Shown here in pieces: positions 1 to 13,263 of a stretch of 64,000 nt of DNA; position 1 is the first letter of the stretch, and each line of letters opens with the position of its first letter. The notes beneath the pieces are model-generated. The model saw only the letters and a program-made list of their open reading frames with translations, had not been told where the DNA came from and did not search any database. Both the position numbers and the translations under genes were made by a program. This DNA is from Calonectria ilicicola (taxonomy: Eukaryota > Ascomycota > Sordariomycetes > Hypocreales > Nectriaceae), in contig CP085831.1 in assembly GCA_020809705.1 (NCBI GenBank), positions 5,084,001-5,148,000 of the forward strand, written 5' to 3'.

Positions 1-3000
1 AAAGTAGGTCACGCATTAAGATTCCTGTTGACACACCATCTGAAAGTGCATGGCTTATATCAAGACGCAGGTAAACTTCACCAGTTGCCAATATGCAAAC
101 CGTAAATAGATATGGAAGCTTTCCGGTTTCATGTAGTTGTGGCAGTGGCTGATTCATGAGGTCATTCAAGTCGTTAAAATTAGCAACACATACCGGAGCA
201 TGGACATCCTTCAAAACGACCTGGAGAAAAGCGGAATCTGCGTGATGGGCTTCGACCAAATGTGTCCTGAGAATGTCATGACGAGCAATAACACCCTTGC
301 AAGCCATTAGTAGTCGATGAGGATCCACAGTCTCATCAGACGACTTTGGAAGCACCTTCCAGAATTCTTGTGCATCATAAATGTCAGAGACTCGGGATGT
401 GCTAAGCAGGATACCTTCCTGCATTGGCGAACAGGGATGAATGGACTCAATCAATGCAAAGTCAGATACCTGTGCCCAGGACTTGCAGTTTTCAACGACA
501 TTATCAAGGGTGGTGTAGTTCTCAAAAGTGAGAAGTGGCAAGTCTGATAGTGTGGGAACAGAAGAAGCTTGGGCGAGGTCCTTGGCAGCCGAAGAGAGCA
601 ATTTCTCGAATGTTTGAATCCAAGACTGGATGGTGTTTTGGTGCGCCATATCAGCACTGTACACGAATCTGAAAGCGAGCTGCCCATTAATGAGCTGCAC
701 CTGGACATCGAACAAAGCTTGTCTCGTAGGTTTGAGATGAGATTGATTAATGGCTTCAACATTTTCAAAGAAGCGCCCTTGGAGTGAAGCGCCTTCAACG
801 TAGGTCAATAGAACTTCAATCTCCTCGACTTCCGTCAGACCAATGTGTGGTAATCGGCATTGATCCTTGATTGACCTAAGGGTTTGGATCATTTGAGATT
901 CATGTTTACCATTCGCAGAGGCTAAATCACTATTGTCCTCTTGGCAAACTGGGGTCATTGTTGTGAAGCATCCGACGGTTTGGGAAGCATCAACACCATC
1001 AAGCTTGATGTTTCTACCACTGCCTGAAAAGAACATTCTTGGTGAAGGGCGGTCAGGGAAAGTTGCTAAGAAGGACTTGTGCAGCACAGCCAGCAATATT
1101 TCCGAAGCTTCAGTTCTTAGCGCATTGTTGGCTTCTTTAACAATCAGTGACGTGACGTTCGTGTCCACTGAGAATTCTGAAACGATTTCTCTGTTGGAAG
1201 AGCCGAGATTTAAACCCATATCCCAATACTTCATGACGTCATTGTGAGAAGGATGCTGGATAACTGACTTATCCGTAGAGGCTTTCCTCTGAGAGGCATC
1301 TGAGTGTGCAAAGACCCAGTCTTTGAAAGAAGAAGAGATGGGACTGAGTGTTTCATGGAGGAATATAGCCTCCAGGTCGTCAAGCATAATTTTGCAAGAC
1401 GGAACATCTGCAATAAGCTGGTGCAGGACCACGCACAACAGCTGCTCTGCTTCAGCAGTTGTTTCATTAATATCAACCAATTTTGCGGTCACAAGGGGAC
1501 CATTCTCGATGTCCAAGCATGTCTGCATTTCTTTGAATGAGGCCATGGCTTCTTCAGTTGACATAAACTTTTCATGGGTCAAAATCGGCGTCTCGGGTGA
1601 GTTTTGAAGTGACATTTGGGACCAGTCGCCATGCTCATTGCACCTAAAACGAGCGTTCAACATGGGGTGGCGGTTTAACATTGTCATAAAAGCGTCATTC
1701 ATCTCAATGAAGCTAACCCTTCGCCTGGGCCTGAGAATATATGTCTGAGAAAGATGGTTAATATCATGAGGGTGTACTTTGAAGTGCATGGCCTGGACTG
1801 GGGTCAGCGGGAATGAGTCGGTCTTGTTCTCGATCCCCTCTATTTCTGGATGATCGCTTCTGACAATATCAGCCAATGCCGAGATGGTGCGGTGGCGAAA
1901 GATGTCGTGAACAGCCAGATGAATTCCTTCAGATCTCAAAAGTGATGTAACGCGGATAGCCGAGATACTATCACCTCCGAGACTGAAGAACGGTTGGTCT
2001 ACATCAACAGTGCTTTCTGGAATGCCAAGTACTTGCGACCACACAGAGACAAACAATTTCTCAATCTTCGAAAGTTGTTGTGTGGACGTGAGGTTGTTGC
2101 CGAGAGCAAATATCCGCTCGCAAGCCTCTTCGTCTTGCGATTCCAACCACCGTTGTATGGCCCGGCGGTCGAGCTTTCCGTTAGGGTTTACTGGCAAGGA
2201 TTGGACTGGGACCCAGACACGGGGAAGCATATACGCCGGGATGTTACCCTGCAAATCCTTTCTCAGTTGTGCTATCCAGCCTGCGACATCATTGTTCGTC
2301 ACAAGCTCGATACTCTGCCCTGCAGTGGATGGAGCCTTGTCAAGTGAGAATACAACAACTAGCTTCTTGACGAAGTGGCCATTTTTGGGCACCATAGCAA
2401 CTGCCTGACCCACTCCATACCGGTCAAGGGTTGTCTCTACCTCACCCAAGTCCACTCGCTGGCCATATATCTTGACCTGGGAATCCATTCGGCCGAGGTA
2501 AATGATGGATCCGTCGGGCTCATACCGAGCCAAATCGCCTGTTTTGTACATTCGGCGCTTTTGGCCAGTACCAGTACCAGGAACTGACAGTGTCTTTGTC
2601 CAGTCAGGATCGAAGATGAAAGCCTTTTCTGTTTGTTCATTCTGGATATACCCACGTGCCAGTAGAGGTCCCTCAATCAGAATCTCTCCAGCACAGCCAA
2701 TAGGAACAAGTTTGTTATGATCGCTGGCATCAACAATCCACATCAGCGTACCGGCGGGCTTTCCAAGAGCACCGTTTTGAACGTGATTGGGGTCAATCAG
2801 CATGCCGGAGCTGATGATTGAGCACTCGGCTGGTCCATAAGTGACGACCAGATTCGTGTGGGTGGCCCATTTACTGGCTAGATTCTGAGGGACCATCTCA
2901 CCAGCAATATCAACCGTCTTCAGCGGGAGGTCTTCGGGGTTGAGTAAAGAGGCCACAGTAGGTGTTAGAGAGGCAAAATTGACCTGGTGGGTTTTGATGA

Positions 3001-6000
3001 AAGATGAAAGTTCGTTCATCCTTTCATATTCCGTAGGCACAAATATGGTACCTCTGAAGACAAGAGTGGTAAAAATCTCTTCAAGACTAGCGTCAAAGGT
3101 GTATGAAGAGAACTGAAGAACACGACTTGTCTCTGATAGCTGGACCAAAGGTCCATGGGCAAAAATGCTAGTGCACATTGAAGCGTGCTCAAGAATTATG
3201 CCCTTGGGCGTGCCAGTCGATCCCGAGGTAAAAGCGATGACAGCCGGGTGATGAGGCATTGCTTTAGAGGGTGTTTTCTTGGGAAGCGCTTCAAAGCTGC
3301 TCAACATAGAACCCACCGAGGAGATTGATGTGTCTATGGGCAGAATCCTTGAAACAAGTGTTTTGACCCTAGCCGCGTGCTTGGAGTCACAAATCACAAG
3401 TGTTGCCTGTGTAGCTTCGATCATGTTGGATAATCTCGAGTCTGGAAATTCTGGGCTGAGGGCTGCACAGGAGCCGCCCGCCTTGAGAATTGCGTACATG
3501 GCCACAATAGTCCAGGGCGATTTATCGAAACAAAAAGGCACCATAACTTCGGGACCGACGCCCAGAAACGCGAGATGTGCCGCAAGACTCGAGGCCAGAG
3601 TGTCTAATTCTTGATAAGTAATTTTCAGATCTGAGGTGACGATCGCATCCTTATTAGGCTGTGACTGGACTGCTTGCTCCACTAGTTCGTGCATACAAGC
3701 TTGAGTTGTGGGAGGCATAGAGCTGGCCCACTGCATGATGGAAGATCTGTGAGCCTCACTGAAAAGACTCAGCTCCCCTACCTTGCCAGAGACACCTTGA
3801 AGTACCTGTTCAAGGGCATGGAGAAGTGTCTTTTGCATCAAGGCAGCCTGCTCATCCGAAATGCAAGCAGTCCAGTAGCTGAAACTCAAAGAGATCTTTT
3901 CATCTGTGTGGACAACATCGAGAGAAACATCGTACTGGAAATGAGATTTATTAGTTATCAAGCACTTATACGTTGCACGAATTCATCCTGCGCTTACCTC
4001 TGTTGGACCTTGGGCATCCACGACCTGGAGTTCGATGCTTGAAGGCAATTCATCAGCTGCTGCAAGGTCACCCTTGAGCACATTGACTACTGTATTAAAC
4101 ATCTGTCCACGTTTATTTCCTCCATCAAAGGCTTGTTGGATTGCAGAGAGTGACGTATGCTGGTGCTCCAATCCGCTGAGAAAGCCATCGTGAACACTGC
4201 GTATCATGTCAACGACAGCCATTTCTTCACTAAGATCCACTCGAGAAACCATCATGGTAATTAAGGGACCAATGATGGATTCCGCTTGAGGTACTGGAAT
4301 TGCACGTCCGGATGTCAAGTAGCCAAAGCAAACTGTATCCATTCCCACATAAGCCCGTAGCACCAAAGCCCAAGCCACACTTATAACGGTGGCGACTGTG
4401 GTATCGTAATTCTTGCAGAACTCGAATATTGCCTCAGTGGTGGGAGCTCTCAATACCTCATCGATTGCCTTGCACATATTTGGCTCACTTGTTGAAGTAT
4501 TGAGCGATGGCAGGATGCATGACTCAAGCCCTTGTACTACTGATTTCCAGTAGTCAAGTGACTTCTCAGATGGAAGATGTTCAAGATAATCGACGAAGTC
4601 TCTATATCGTGGAGGAATTTGGGAAATGGGCATCAGGTTGTCATATGCCAGTCGAATATCTGTAATGAGATTCTTCATTGATGCACCGTCGATTAAAGCA
4701 TGGTTGACCTCAAATCTGCCATAAACATCTTCCGTTCCAGCAATTTGACAAATTGTGAAACGATATCCAAGTTCTCTTAGGGCTGTTTTGTTCGCATCCA
4801 TGGATTCAAAGGGGTTTTGAGAATTGGTCGACTCGATGCAAGCAATAGGTGACTGTACAGCTTTCTGTACAACTTGCACATACGGAATTGAATCATCTCC
4901 TTCCATGAAAAATGAACGAAGCGATTGGTGTCGGCTTACAACTTGTTCAATGGCACGGCGGAACCTTTCAACACTTACAGGTCCGGAGCCTGAGCTAGGA
5001 GCCACCTTGAAGTCATTGACCAGCTCGTATAGATCGTTCTGCCTGGCACGACTAAATAGGATACCTTCCTGCATCGGTGAACATGGGAAGATATCCTCGA
5101 CAATGTCCATTTCTGCGCCAAGGCCATGAACCTTCTGCGCTACCTTGTTCATCAAATCTTCAAATTGGGGCTCTGATAGACGCTTTGACACAAGCGCGAA
5201 AGGCTTGTTAGATCTCTCATGTTTGGAGTCGAGTTCACTTGAAGACAGGCTGATTGTTTTCGCCCGTTTTGAAATTTCAGACAGAGTACGGTACTGCAAA
5301 ATATCGTGCATGGATATTTGTATGCCTTCATTTAGCAGATATGAAGATACTCGAATGGCTGCAATCGAATCTCCTCCTAGGCTGAAAAAGCTTTGGTTCG
5401 CAGTGATATTGTCCTTGGGTACACCGAGAACTTCACCCCAAGCTTTAGCAAGCCTCTTTTCCATTGGATTCAAAGGGATTGAAGTAGATGGATCATGTGA
5501 GTCATCGTCATTATTCAGCAAGAGAATGGTCTGGTAGGTCTCGTTGTTTACGCTTTCAAGCCAGTTGAGAAGGGCTCGACGGTTCAATTTTGCGTTGAGC
5601 GTAACAGGAACCTTTTCCAGCAAAATCCAGGATCGGGGAATCATATAGCTCGGGACGCGATTCTCTAGCCATTGGCGAAGCCCCATGATATTTTGTCGTG
5701 CCTCTGAATCATGCTGCAGGGTCATGGGTTGATCAGTAGACCCCAAGATTGCGTCATTTAAATCCATGGTGGACAGGATGGCGATCATGTTTCCCGCAAA
5801 TGGACCTTTCTTTGCCACGAGGCAGATAGCATGCTGGACGATCCCGCTAGCAGTAATGTGATGGCTGACTTCACCAAGATCCACTCTTTGTCCGTGAATC
5901 TTGGCTTGGCCGTCCTCGGCCTTTCTGCCCAGCATGACCATGGACCCGTCCTTGTTAAATCGTACGATATCTCCAGTCTTGTACATACGTCGGCCAGATT

Positions 6001-9000
6001 CAGGAACACCAACCACAGGGAAGTTTTTAGTCCAGGTAGGGTCAACAATAAATGATGCTTTGGCCATGTCCGGGTCAAGGTAATCTCTTCCAACTAGCGG
6101 ACCTTCGATGATCAGCTCACCAGGAGCACCAATGGGGACCAATATGTCATGGTTTGTTGGATCAACGATCCAAAGAAGACCACCGGAAGCTGGACCGAGC
6201 TGACCATTACCGTAACCTTGGACTTCTGAGCGTGAAATAGCGATTGAGCACTCAGAAGGGCCATATGTAGCAATCAGTTTCGCTTTGTGCAACCATTTAT
6301 CAACCAGCGCGTCAAGAACTGGCTCACCACCAAGACAAATAGTTTTTAAACCAGGCACCTCAGACGGACTGAGGAGGCTCGCGACGGTGGGAGTCAGGTA
6401 CGACCAGTTCACATCAAGCTTCTTGATCGTGTCTGATAACTGATTCAAGCGCTCATACTCGGTTGGGATGCAGAGACAGCCCCCAGATAATAGGACCAAC
6501 AGAATTTCTGCAAAACTCATATCGAAAGTATACGAGGCAAAATGAAGACCTCGGGTATGTCTATCAACTGGGTCTAGGGCGCGGTGATGCCAGAGAGCAG
6601 AAGCAAGGGAATTGTGTTGCAGGATATTGCCTTTGGGTACTCCTGTACTACCAGAGGTAAAGTTGACAAAAGCGGGATCGCTTGGCGCAGCCGACAATTT
6701 ATATTCTGCGACATCCGGTATACACTCCCAGAGTTGAGGAGTGACTGAAACCAGCTGCAACTCTGGCATATTATCAAAGAATTCTGTGTATCTTTCCTCG
6801 CAAACGATAATTTTCGCGTCCGTCATGCCAATAATCTGCTTAAGGCGCTGAATAGGATAAGATGGATCGAGAGCAACACATGCACCCCCGGATTTCAGGA
6901 TCGCAAGCATGATGGCCATGGTCCATGGTGATCGGTCCAGGCAAAATGGCACCGCCATTCCCGTTTTCACTCCATAAGACTGTAGATGAGCTGCGAGTCT
7001 TGTCGAGAGAGTATCCAGGTGAGCATAAGTCCAGTTTCCTTCTGCCCAGGTTGTGCTGATTGCCGGAGCTTCAGGGTAGAGCGCCACGTGCTCCTCAAAT
7101 ATATGATGCAGGCACGAATCCACAAAGTGAGGGTTTCGAGAGTTCCATTCACGCAGCTGCTGTGCATGAGGCTCGGGAAGTACCTGGACGGTCGCGATGG
7201 TGGTCTCACCAGAGGCCTCTAGTAGAGAGGTAAGAACCTGTAATACTGTTTGGCCAAGATCCACTGCCTGCGTTTCGGAGATGCAGGATGTCCAGAAGAG
7301 AAGATCTCCTTTGATCCCTTCATCAGAATCCACAACGCCGAATATCACGTCGTACTTAGAGAAAGAACCACGTTAGATAAAATTGTTCCTCAAAAGACTT
7401 GATTTTAGGCTTACCTCGGCAGGGCCACCCTCTGCCATAAGTTTCCAACCAATGCTATTCGATCCATCGCTGCCAGATGCTGAATTGACCTTCTGTACAT
7501 TCACCAACGTGTTGAAAAGACTTTGTGCCCCAAGGTTGAGGCTACTCTGGATTTTTGATAGCGAGCAATTTTGATGCGGCAGGTTTCGTACAAGCCTATC
7601 GTAAACATTCTGCACCAAGGTACTGATCGTGGTGGATGACTGCATATCGACCGTTTGAACTAGCATGTTTAGTAGAGGGCCCATCATCTCATGAACTCCA
7701 GAAACTGGAACGTCTCGGCCGGAGGCCATATAGCCAAAGCATATAGTCTCCATATCACTGCCGATGTATGTACGAAGTACCAAAGCCCAAACCGCATTCA
7801 TAACCGCCGCAAGAGTAACGGCGTGTTCTTTACAGAACTGTCGTAGCGCGGTGACTTGGTGGTCTGGGATCAAAACGTCGAGTCGACTGGCAGTGATGCC
7901 AGACTCGACACTGCTGTTCAAGCTCGGGAAATGGCATGAGCCTACATCCTTCAGCAATGACTTCCAGTAGGCGTATGATTCATCAGCTGAGTGAGATGAC
8001 AAATAATCGATGAAAGTGCTGTATAGCGGAGGTGAAGGAAGAGAAACTTGGTCATAGATAAGGGTCAATTCCTGTATCAAAACTCTCAAACAAGAGCCAT
8101 CGAGTAACACATGGTTGATAAGAAATTTGCACGAAACGCCATCTGGAGAATCACAGATGACAAATTGGTAAGGAAATCGACTCGAACCAATAACTTTAGG
8201 TGCAGAGATTGTAAGGTCGCTCGCTGGGACATTTGATCGGGAAACTTGGACTTTGAGAGTAGCGGCATCTTTGAACACCACTTGGACGAAAGGAACTTGC
8301 TGTCCTCCTGTCTCGCAAAACACAGTTCGTAATATTTGGTGTCGCTGGATGATGACGCGGCATGCAGCTTCCAATCGGCCAATATCGATGACGTCCCCGG
8401 AAGTTGAAGAAACCTGCCAAGTAGTCTCGTGGCAATAGAGATTTCTGTAAGGGTAGCGAACTTGGCTGACAATCATGCCTTCTTGGCAAGGCGCGCAGGG
8501 ATAGATATCTTCGATTTGGTCAAAGCTTTGTAGTTTGCGGTCTTGGAAAATCTTTTGTGTGCAACCATCCAAGGTTTTATAGTCACATTCCATTAAGGGA
8601 TAATCGCTGAGGCTAGCGAGTGGCTTTAACAAAGCCTTATTTGCGCATTGCCTGATGGCAGAAGCGCAAGCATCGACCCAAGTGCGAATTTCATCCTGAT
8701 GCTTCATTCGTGGGGACCACTTGAAATCAAGCGACAGCCTATCATTGCTGATGATGGCTGAGATCTCAAAAAGGGAAAGTTGAATAGATTCGGGATTTTC
8801 CTCTTCCGGAGAATTGCCACGATATTCGAAGATTACCTCCTTCATTTCGTGGGTGCGACATTCCCCACTCACGGGGTGGTCAGCTCGAAGGAGAGTTTGG
8901 CGAACATCTCTAACCTGTCTTATAACCTGTGAAACATTAGCAAACTCATTAGAATCGATACTTACAGGAAGTAGAGTGAGAGATTTATCATCAGTAGCAT

Positions 9001-12000
9001 GCTTTAACATGCTGTGCTCCTGACTAAAAATGGTAGGTGGCTGACGACCCTTGAAGGTGTCTTGAAAGGCAAATAATATGATGCCCATCAACGCCTCGGA
9101 AGGTTCAGCTCGCAAAGTCTCTTGGGATTTTTTGAATAAAATAGCCGTAGTTTCCGAATCCAATTCAAAGCCAGCAGAGACATCATCTCTAAATCGATTG
9201 AGTTGGCCAACCATGTCCCAATACCCGAAATCTGGGCCGTTTGGTTGGTTTACCGAGATTGGGGCAAACCGTGACTCTATCGGCATCTTTCGTGGCTGAG
9301 TTGATAGAGAAGAAGATTCTTCTTCTTGAAGATGGGAAACCAAGGCGGAAATAGTGCGGTACTGGAGGATTTCCTGTACTGAAATGGGGTAGCCCTGGGT
9401 CCTAGCCTTGGAAACAATTCTCATTGCCGAGATGGACTCTCCTCCAATGGAAAGAAACGCGTTAGAAGCGCCAATGGTATGCTCTGGGATGTTGAGGACC
9501 TCGCTCCAAATTTTGCGGATGTGATAGGCGGTTTGGTTGTCCCGAAACAGGCTATCATCTTCGCCACTTTCCTCTGTAGCGCTGGTCTGAAATTCATTTA
9601 TACTCTTCAGTGCCTCACCATCAATATAGGATAGCCACCCTTTAATTTTCTGCCTGTCTAATTTACCAGATGATGATAGAGACATCTTCTGAATAGGAAT
9701 CCAAACAGTTGGTACCATGTACGCAGGCAAGGATGCGTGAAGTTTATCGCTCAACTGGTCACATTTTTCGGCTGCTGTATTCCAGTACTCCTTTGCGATG
9801 AGTTGCAAGACATCTGGAGATTCATGCTTCTGTATTTCCGAAGTCTCATTGAGACGTAGTACAGCCACCAGTCTACCCTCAAATGGGCCAGACTTGGGTA
9901 CTTCAGCAAGAGCCTGAACTGTGGAAGAGTCACTTAACAGATGAGTTTCGACTTCACCAAGCTCAAGTCTTTGACCATTAACTTTCACTTGGCTGTCCAC
10001 TCGACCACAAAACTTGAGCGTGCCATCACTGAGGTTTCTTACTAAGTCTCCAGTCTTGTAAAAGCTGAAAGTGGTGGGCGAAGATGTATTGAAGCGAGAT
10101 GACCAAAGCGGGGTGGTAATAAAAGACTTTTCTGTCTTCTCGGGATCACCCAAGTATCCCTTGGTGATGTTTGGTCCTTCGATTATCAACTCTCCGACCG
10201 CGCCGATGGGTGATAGAAGATTGTGGTTGACCGGATCAACAACCCAGGCTCTGCAGCCAACAGGATTTCCAATGTTGGCCGGGTCAATCTCAGAGGACTC
10301 TGGAAACTGACGTGCCACACAAATGACAGTTGTCTCCGTAGGCCCATATCCGTTGAAGAGTCGAACCTTGCCTAGCCATGTATCTAAACAACCTTGATCA
10401 ACGGCTTCTCCAATGAGTACCAGCGTGTCAACTCCTGGAATAGTTGCGGGGTCGAGAGTTCTGACAAACGTGGGTGTCAACATAACCCAGTTGACATCAA
10501 ACTGTTTGATGAAGCCCACTGCATTATTCATACGATCCTCATCTGAAGGCACGCAAACACAGCCGCCATGTATCAGGACAGTGAATACTTCAGCAATAAC
10601 AGAGTCAAAGGTGTATGAGGCGAATTGTAGCGCCCTGGTGGTCCTCTGGATCCCTGTCGCAGCACCGTGGGCGTACATGCTGCAGCAGAGAGCGCGATGG
10701 GGAACAACGACACCCTTTGGTTTTCCTGTTGAGCCCGAAGTAAAGAGAACATACGCTGTGTCTTCAGGGCTAACGCAATTTTCGTCATCAACCTTTCCGC
10801 TGTCGTCGTTTGCCTCATCACTCAAGATCTTGATAAGATCCTCGTTGATAAGAACCAGAGTTTGGGTGGATGTTATTTGCTCCAATAGAGACAAGGTGGT
10901 AGGAGACGCTATGATGATTGAGGCTTTTGTGTCTTCCAAAATGCCTGTCAATCGCTGAGGAGGCGCAGTGGGATCCATGGGCACAAATGCTGCTCCAGAT
11001 TTCATCACTGCCATCATGGTTACAATCGCCCAAGGTGACTTTTCCATGCAAAAGGGAATCATAGAGCTTGGACCTGCCCCTAGGGACACTAGGCGGGTTG
11101 CCAAGCGACTGCTCAACGTGCTTAGCTGTTGGTATGTGAAGTTGACATCAGCAGAACAGACTGCCAATTCATCAGGATGTCGAGCAGCCTCGGCCTCAAA
11201 TAGGTCGTGGGCACAGGTGTTTTCCACTGGAATCTCGACATCATTCCATTGCGCAAGCTGACCATGGTGAGCCTGGCTGAATAGATTTAGAGTGTCTATT
11301 CTTCGCTCAGGATCATCCAGAAATTGGTCAATAATGGTGGAATAACAGCTGATAATATTTTCAGCATCATCATCACCTAAAAGACTCGTTTTATAGTCCA
11401 AGGTGGCAAGAAGCTCATCACCAGTATCTTGGATGTTCAGAACGACGTCGTATTCGGCTACTGTGTGGACATGAATGAGATTAAGACTGATTTCTTCAGA
11501 TGTGCGCTGAAGGTTGGCCCGCCTCTGAACGTCCACTAACGTATTAAATATGCCGGAATTGAACCCCACTCTACGCTGAATTGAAGCGAGGGAGCATTGC
11601 TCGTGGTTCAAAGAATTAGAGATATTTCGACGTAGTTGAGCCGCAAGATCAACCAGTCTGGTAGAGTCGTCCATTCGGGCTCGAGTAACCATCATGCTGA
11701 TATAGGTACCAAGAGCCTCTTGAATTTCAGGAAGGGGGATGTCATGGCGGCCAGATGAAATGTAACCAAAGTTTACGTCATCATTTCTCAGATATGCTCG
11801 TAGGAGCACTGACCAGGCGGCGTGGAAGAGTAAGGAAAAGCTGACTTTCTTGCTCTTGACCAACTTCAAAACACCTTCTCTGTTGAGCAATACTTGTCGA
11901 CGCTGCCTCCGTGAAAGCTTTTCTGTTCCGCCAACTCGAAGTTTGGGGAACATTGTCGGCTGTGATCTAGCAAGAAACTCTTGCCAATATTCTAACTTTT

Positions 12001-12790
12001 TCTCTTCCGAGCTTTTCTGGAGATGGTCCACGAAGCTACGGAAGGGAACCCCCTTCAACAGTTGACTTGGATCATCGTAAAGTCGCATAAGTTCATGGAG
12101 AATCTTCATGCTCGCAATAGCATCAGCGACTCCGTGGTGGATTTCCAACTTCAAGCCATCAAGGCCGTGTTGGGTTTTGCAAAATGTTAAGCAATGGGGG
12201 GCAACATAATTATCTCCCCAAGTGGGCTCCTTAGTAGATATCTCCTGGAGGGTTTCACTTTGAATTTCCCGGATTTTGGTGGGCACGTCCCTCAAAACAA
12301 CCTGCTGAAACAATCCCTCTCCAGTAGTTGACTGGACGAAAACTGTTCTTAGGATGCTGGACTGGCTAATAATGCTATCCCATGCATTCTGAAGACGACC
12401 AAGATCGAAAGTCGCGCCATTGACTTCATTCAATTCCATTGTTGCGCGGATAATGTAGTCTTCCGTTTCTTGCGACTGACTCATCAAGATACCTTCTTGA
12501 AGTGGTGTGCAAGGGTATATATCCTCAATGTCATCAAGACAATAATCAGGATATTCTGCGAGGAATGCATTCGCGATCTCGTGGTCCTCGAATGCAAAAT
12601 CCTTGGATGCAGTATCTGAAGATGATACATCTTCAGTCATGGTGTCCATCTCCGTAACGACATGAGAGGAGACAGATGCTGGCCCAGTTTTGATTTCAAG
12701 TTCTTGGGAGTCGGTGTTGAGCAATGGCCTTTTCTCTCCGGTCTCAGCCGCCACAGCAATGCCGGAGTTGTCGTTTATGATAGGGGCCAT
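1..12790 (-). CDS. Multimodular nonribosomal peptide synthetase (partial, runs off left edge)
   Basis: Assembles a peptide by thiotemplate chemistry. Three exons: 12790-7415, 7354-3998 and 3934 to the edge (introns 60 and 63 bp). At least 4220 residues; the C-terminus is missing. Domains by residue: C1 (~90-500, HHGVADA), A1 (SGSTGKPKG ~688), T1 (GGESI ~1117), a shortened E-like region (~1180-1400), C2 (~1430, NHVLLDG), A2 (~2030), T2 (GGDSI ~2452), C3 (~2547, NHALIDG), A3 (~3151), T3 (GGDSI ~3566), an E-like domain with altered motifs (~3610-4060), then C4 (SHALSDG) cut by the edge. Starting with a C domain fits acyl initiation by the neighbouring PKS. Specificity codes read by eye against GrsA are DSAMVIGVIK, DMAYCGTIAK and DAESDATIIK; I cannot assign substrates. 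ATG at 12790 has A at -3. The family call is certain; the product is not. Confidence 0.95.
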
Positions 12791-12865
12791 CGTGAAAATT
12801 TTGTGGTGTTATTGCAATGTTCAAAATGAAGACAATTGCGGAAGCCGTGTGATCAAATACAGTGA

Positions 12866-12876
12866 ATGTATATAGA
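12866..12876 (-). promoter_or_regulatory. TATA-like box of the NRPS gene
   Basis: Read on the minus strand, a TATATA stretch lies about 80 bases upstream of the NRPS start codon. Position and composition fit a core promoter; no experimental support is visible. Confidence 0.4.
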
Positions 12877-13252
12877 TGATATTAAAGCTTCAAGTTGCAA
12901 CACGACTATATTGAACTTGGCACGGGTGATCTAGTATTGAAAACCTCAAACTGGCGATAAAGCATTTTAATGAAGCATTGTCTTGAGGCTAACTATACGA
13001 TATTCTCACAGTGAGAGGATGTTGGGGGTGTTCCGCCACTCTGGACAAGTCTCTGCCGGGATACCAATCTCCCCTGTCTTCTCGGCCCGCTCCGAAGAAA
13101 AGAAGAAGAAAAAAACTCCCCGTAGGATTTGACTGCGTCGGCATATGCCATTGGAATTGCGAGTTAACTAAAACGCGGTCACCGTAATCCCGCCAACAAA
13201 ACCCAGCAAGTACAATATAAAAACGTCCCGATGCTCAGGGATACAATGCGTC

Positions 13253-13263
13253 CCGGAGTCCGA
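13253..13263. promoter_or_regulatory. CGG-N3-CCG palindrome upstream of the NRPS (near-match to an AflR-type site)
   Basis: The 11-mer CCGGAGTCCGA differs from the AflR consensus TCG-SWNNS-CGR only in its first base. It lies about 460 bases upstream of the NRPS start codon. The same nine-base core, CGGAGTCCG, recurs at 31340-31348, and the PKS upstream region has the related CGGTGTCCG. Binding by the cluster regulator is an inference. Confidence 0.45.
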
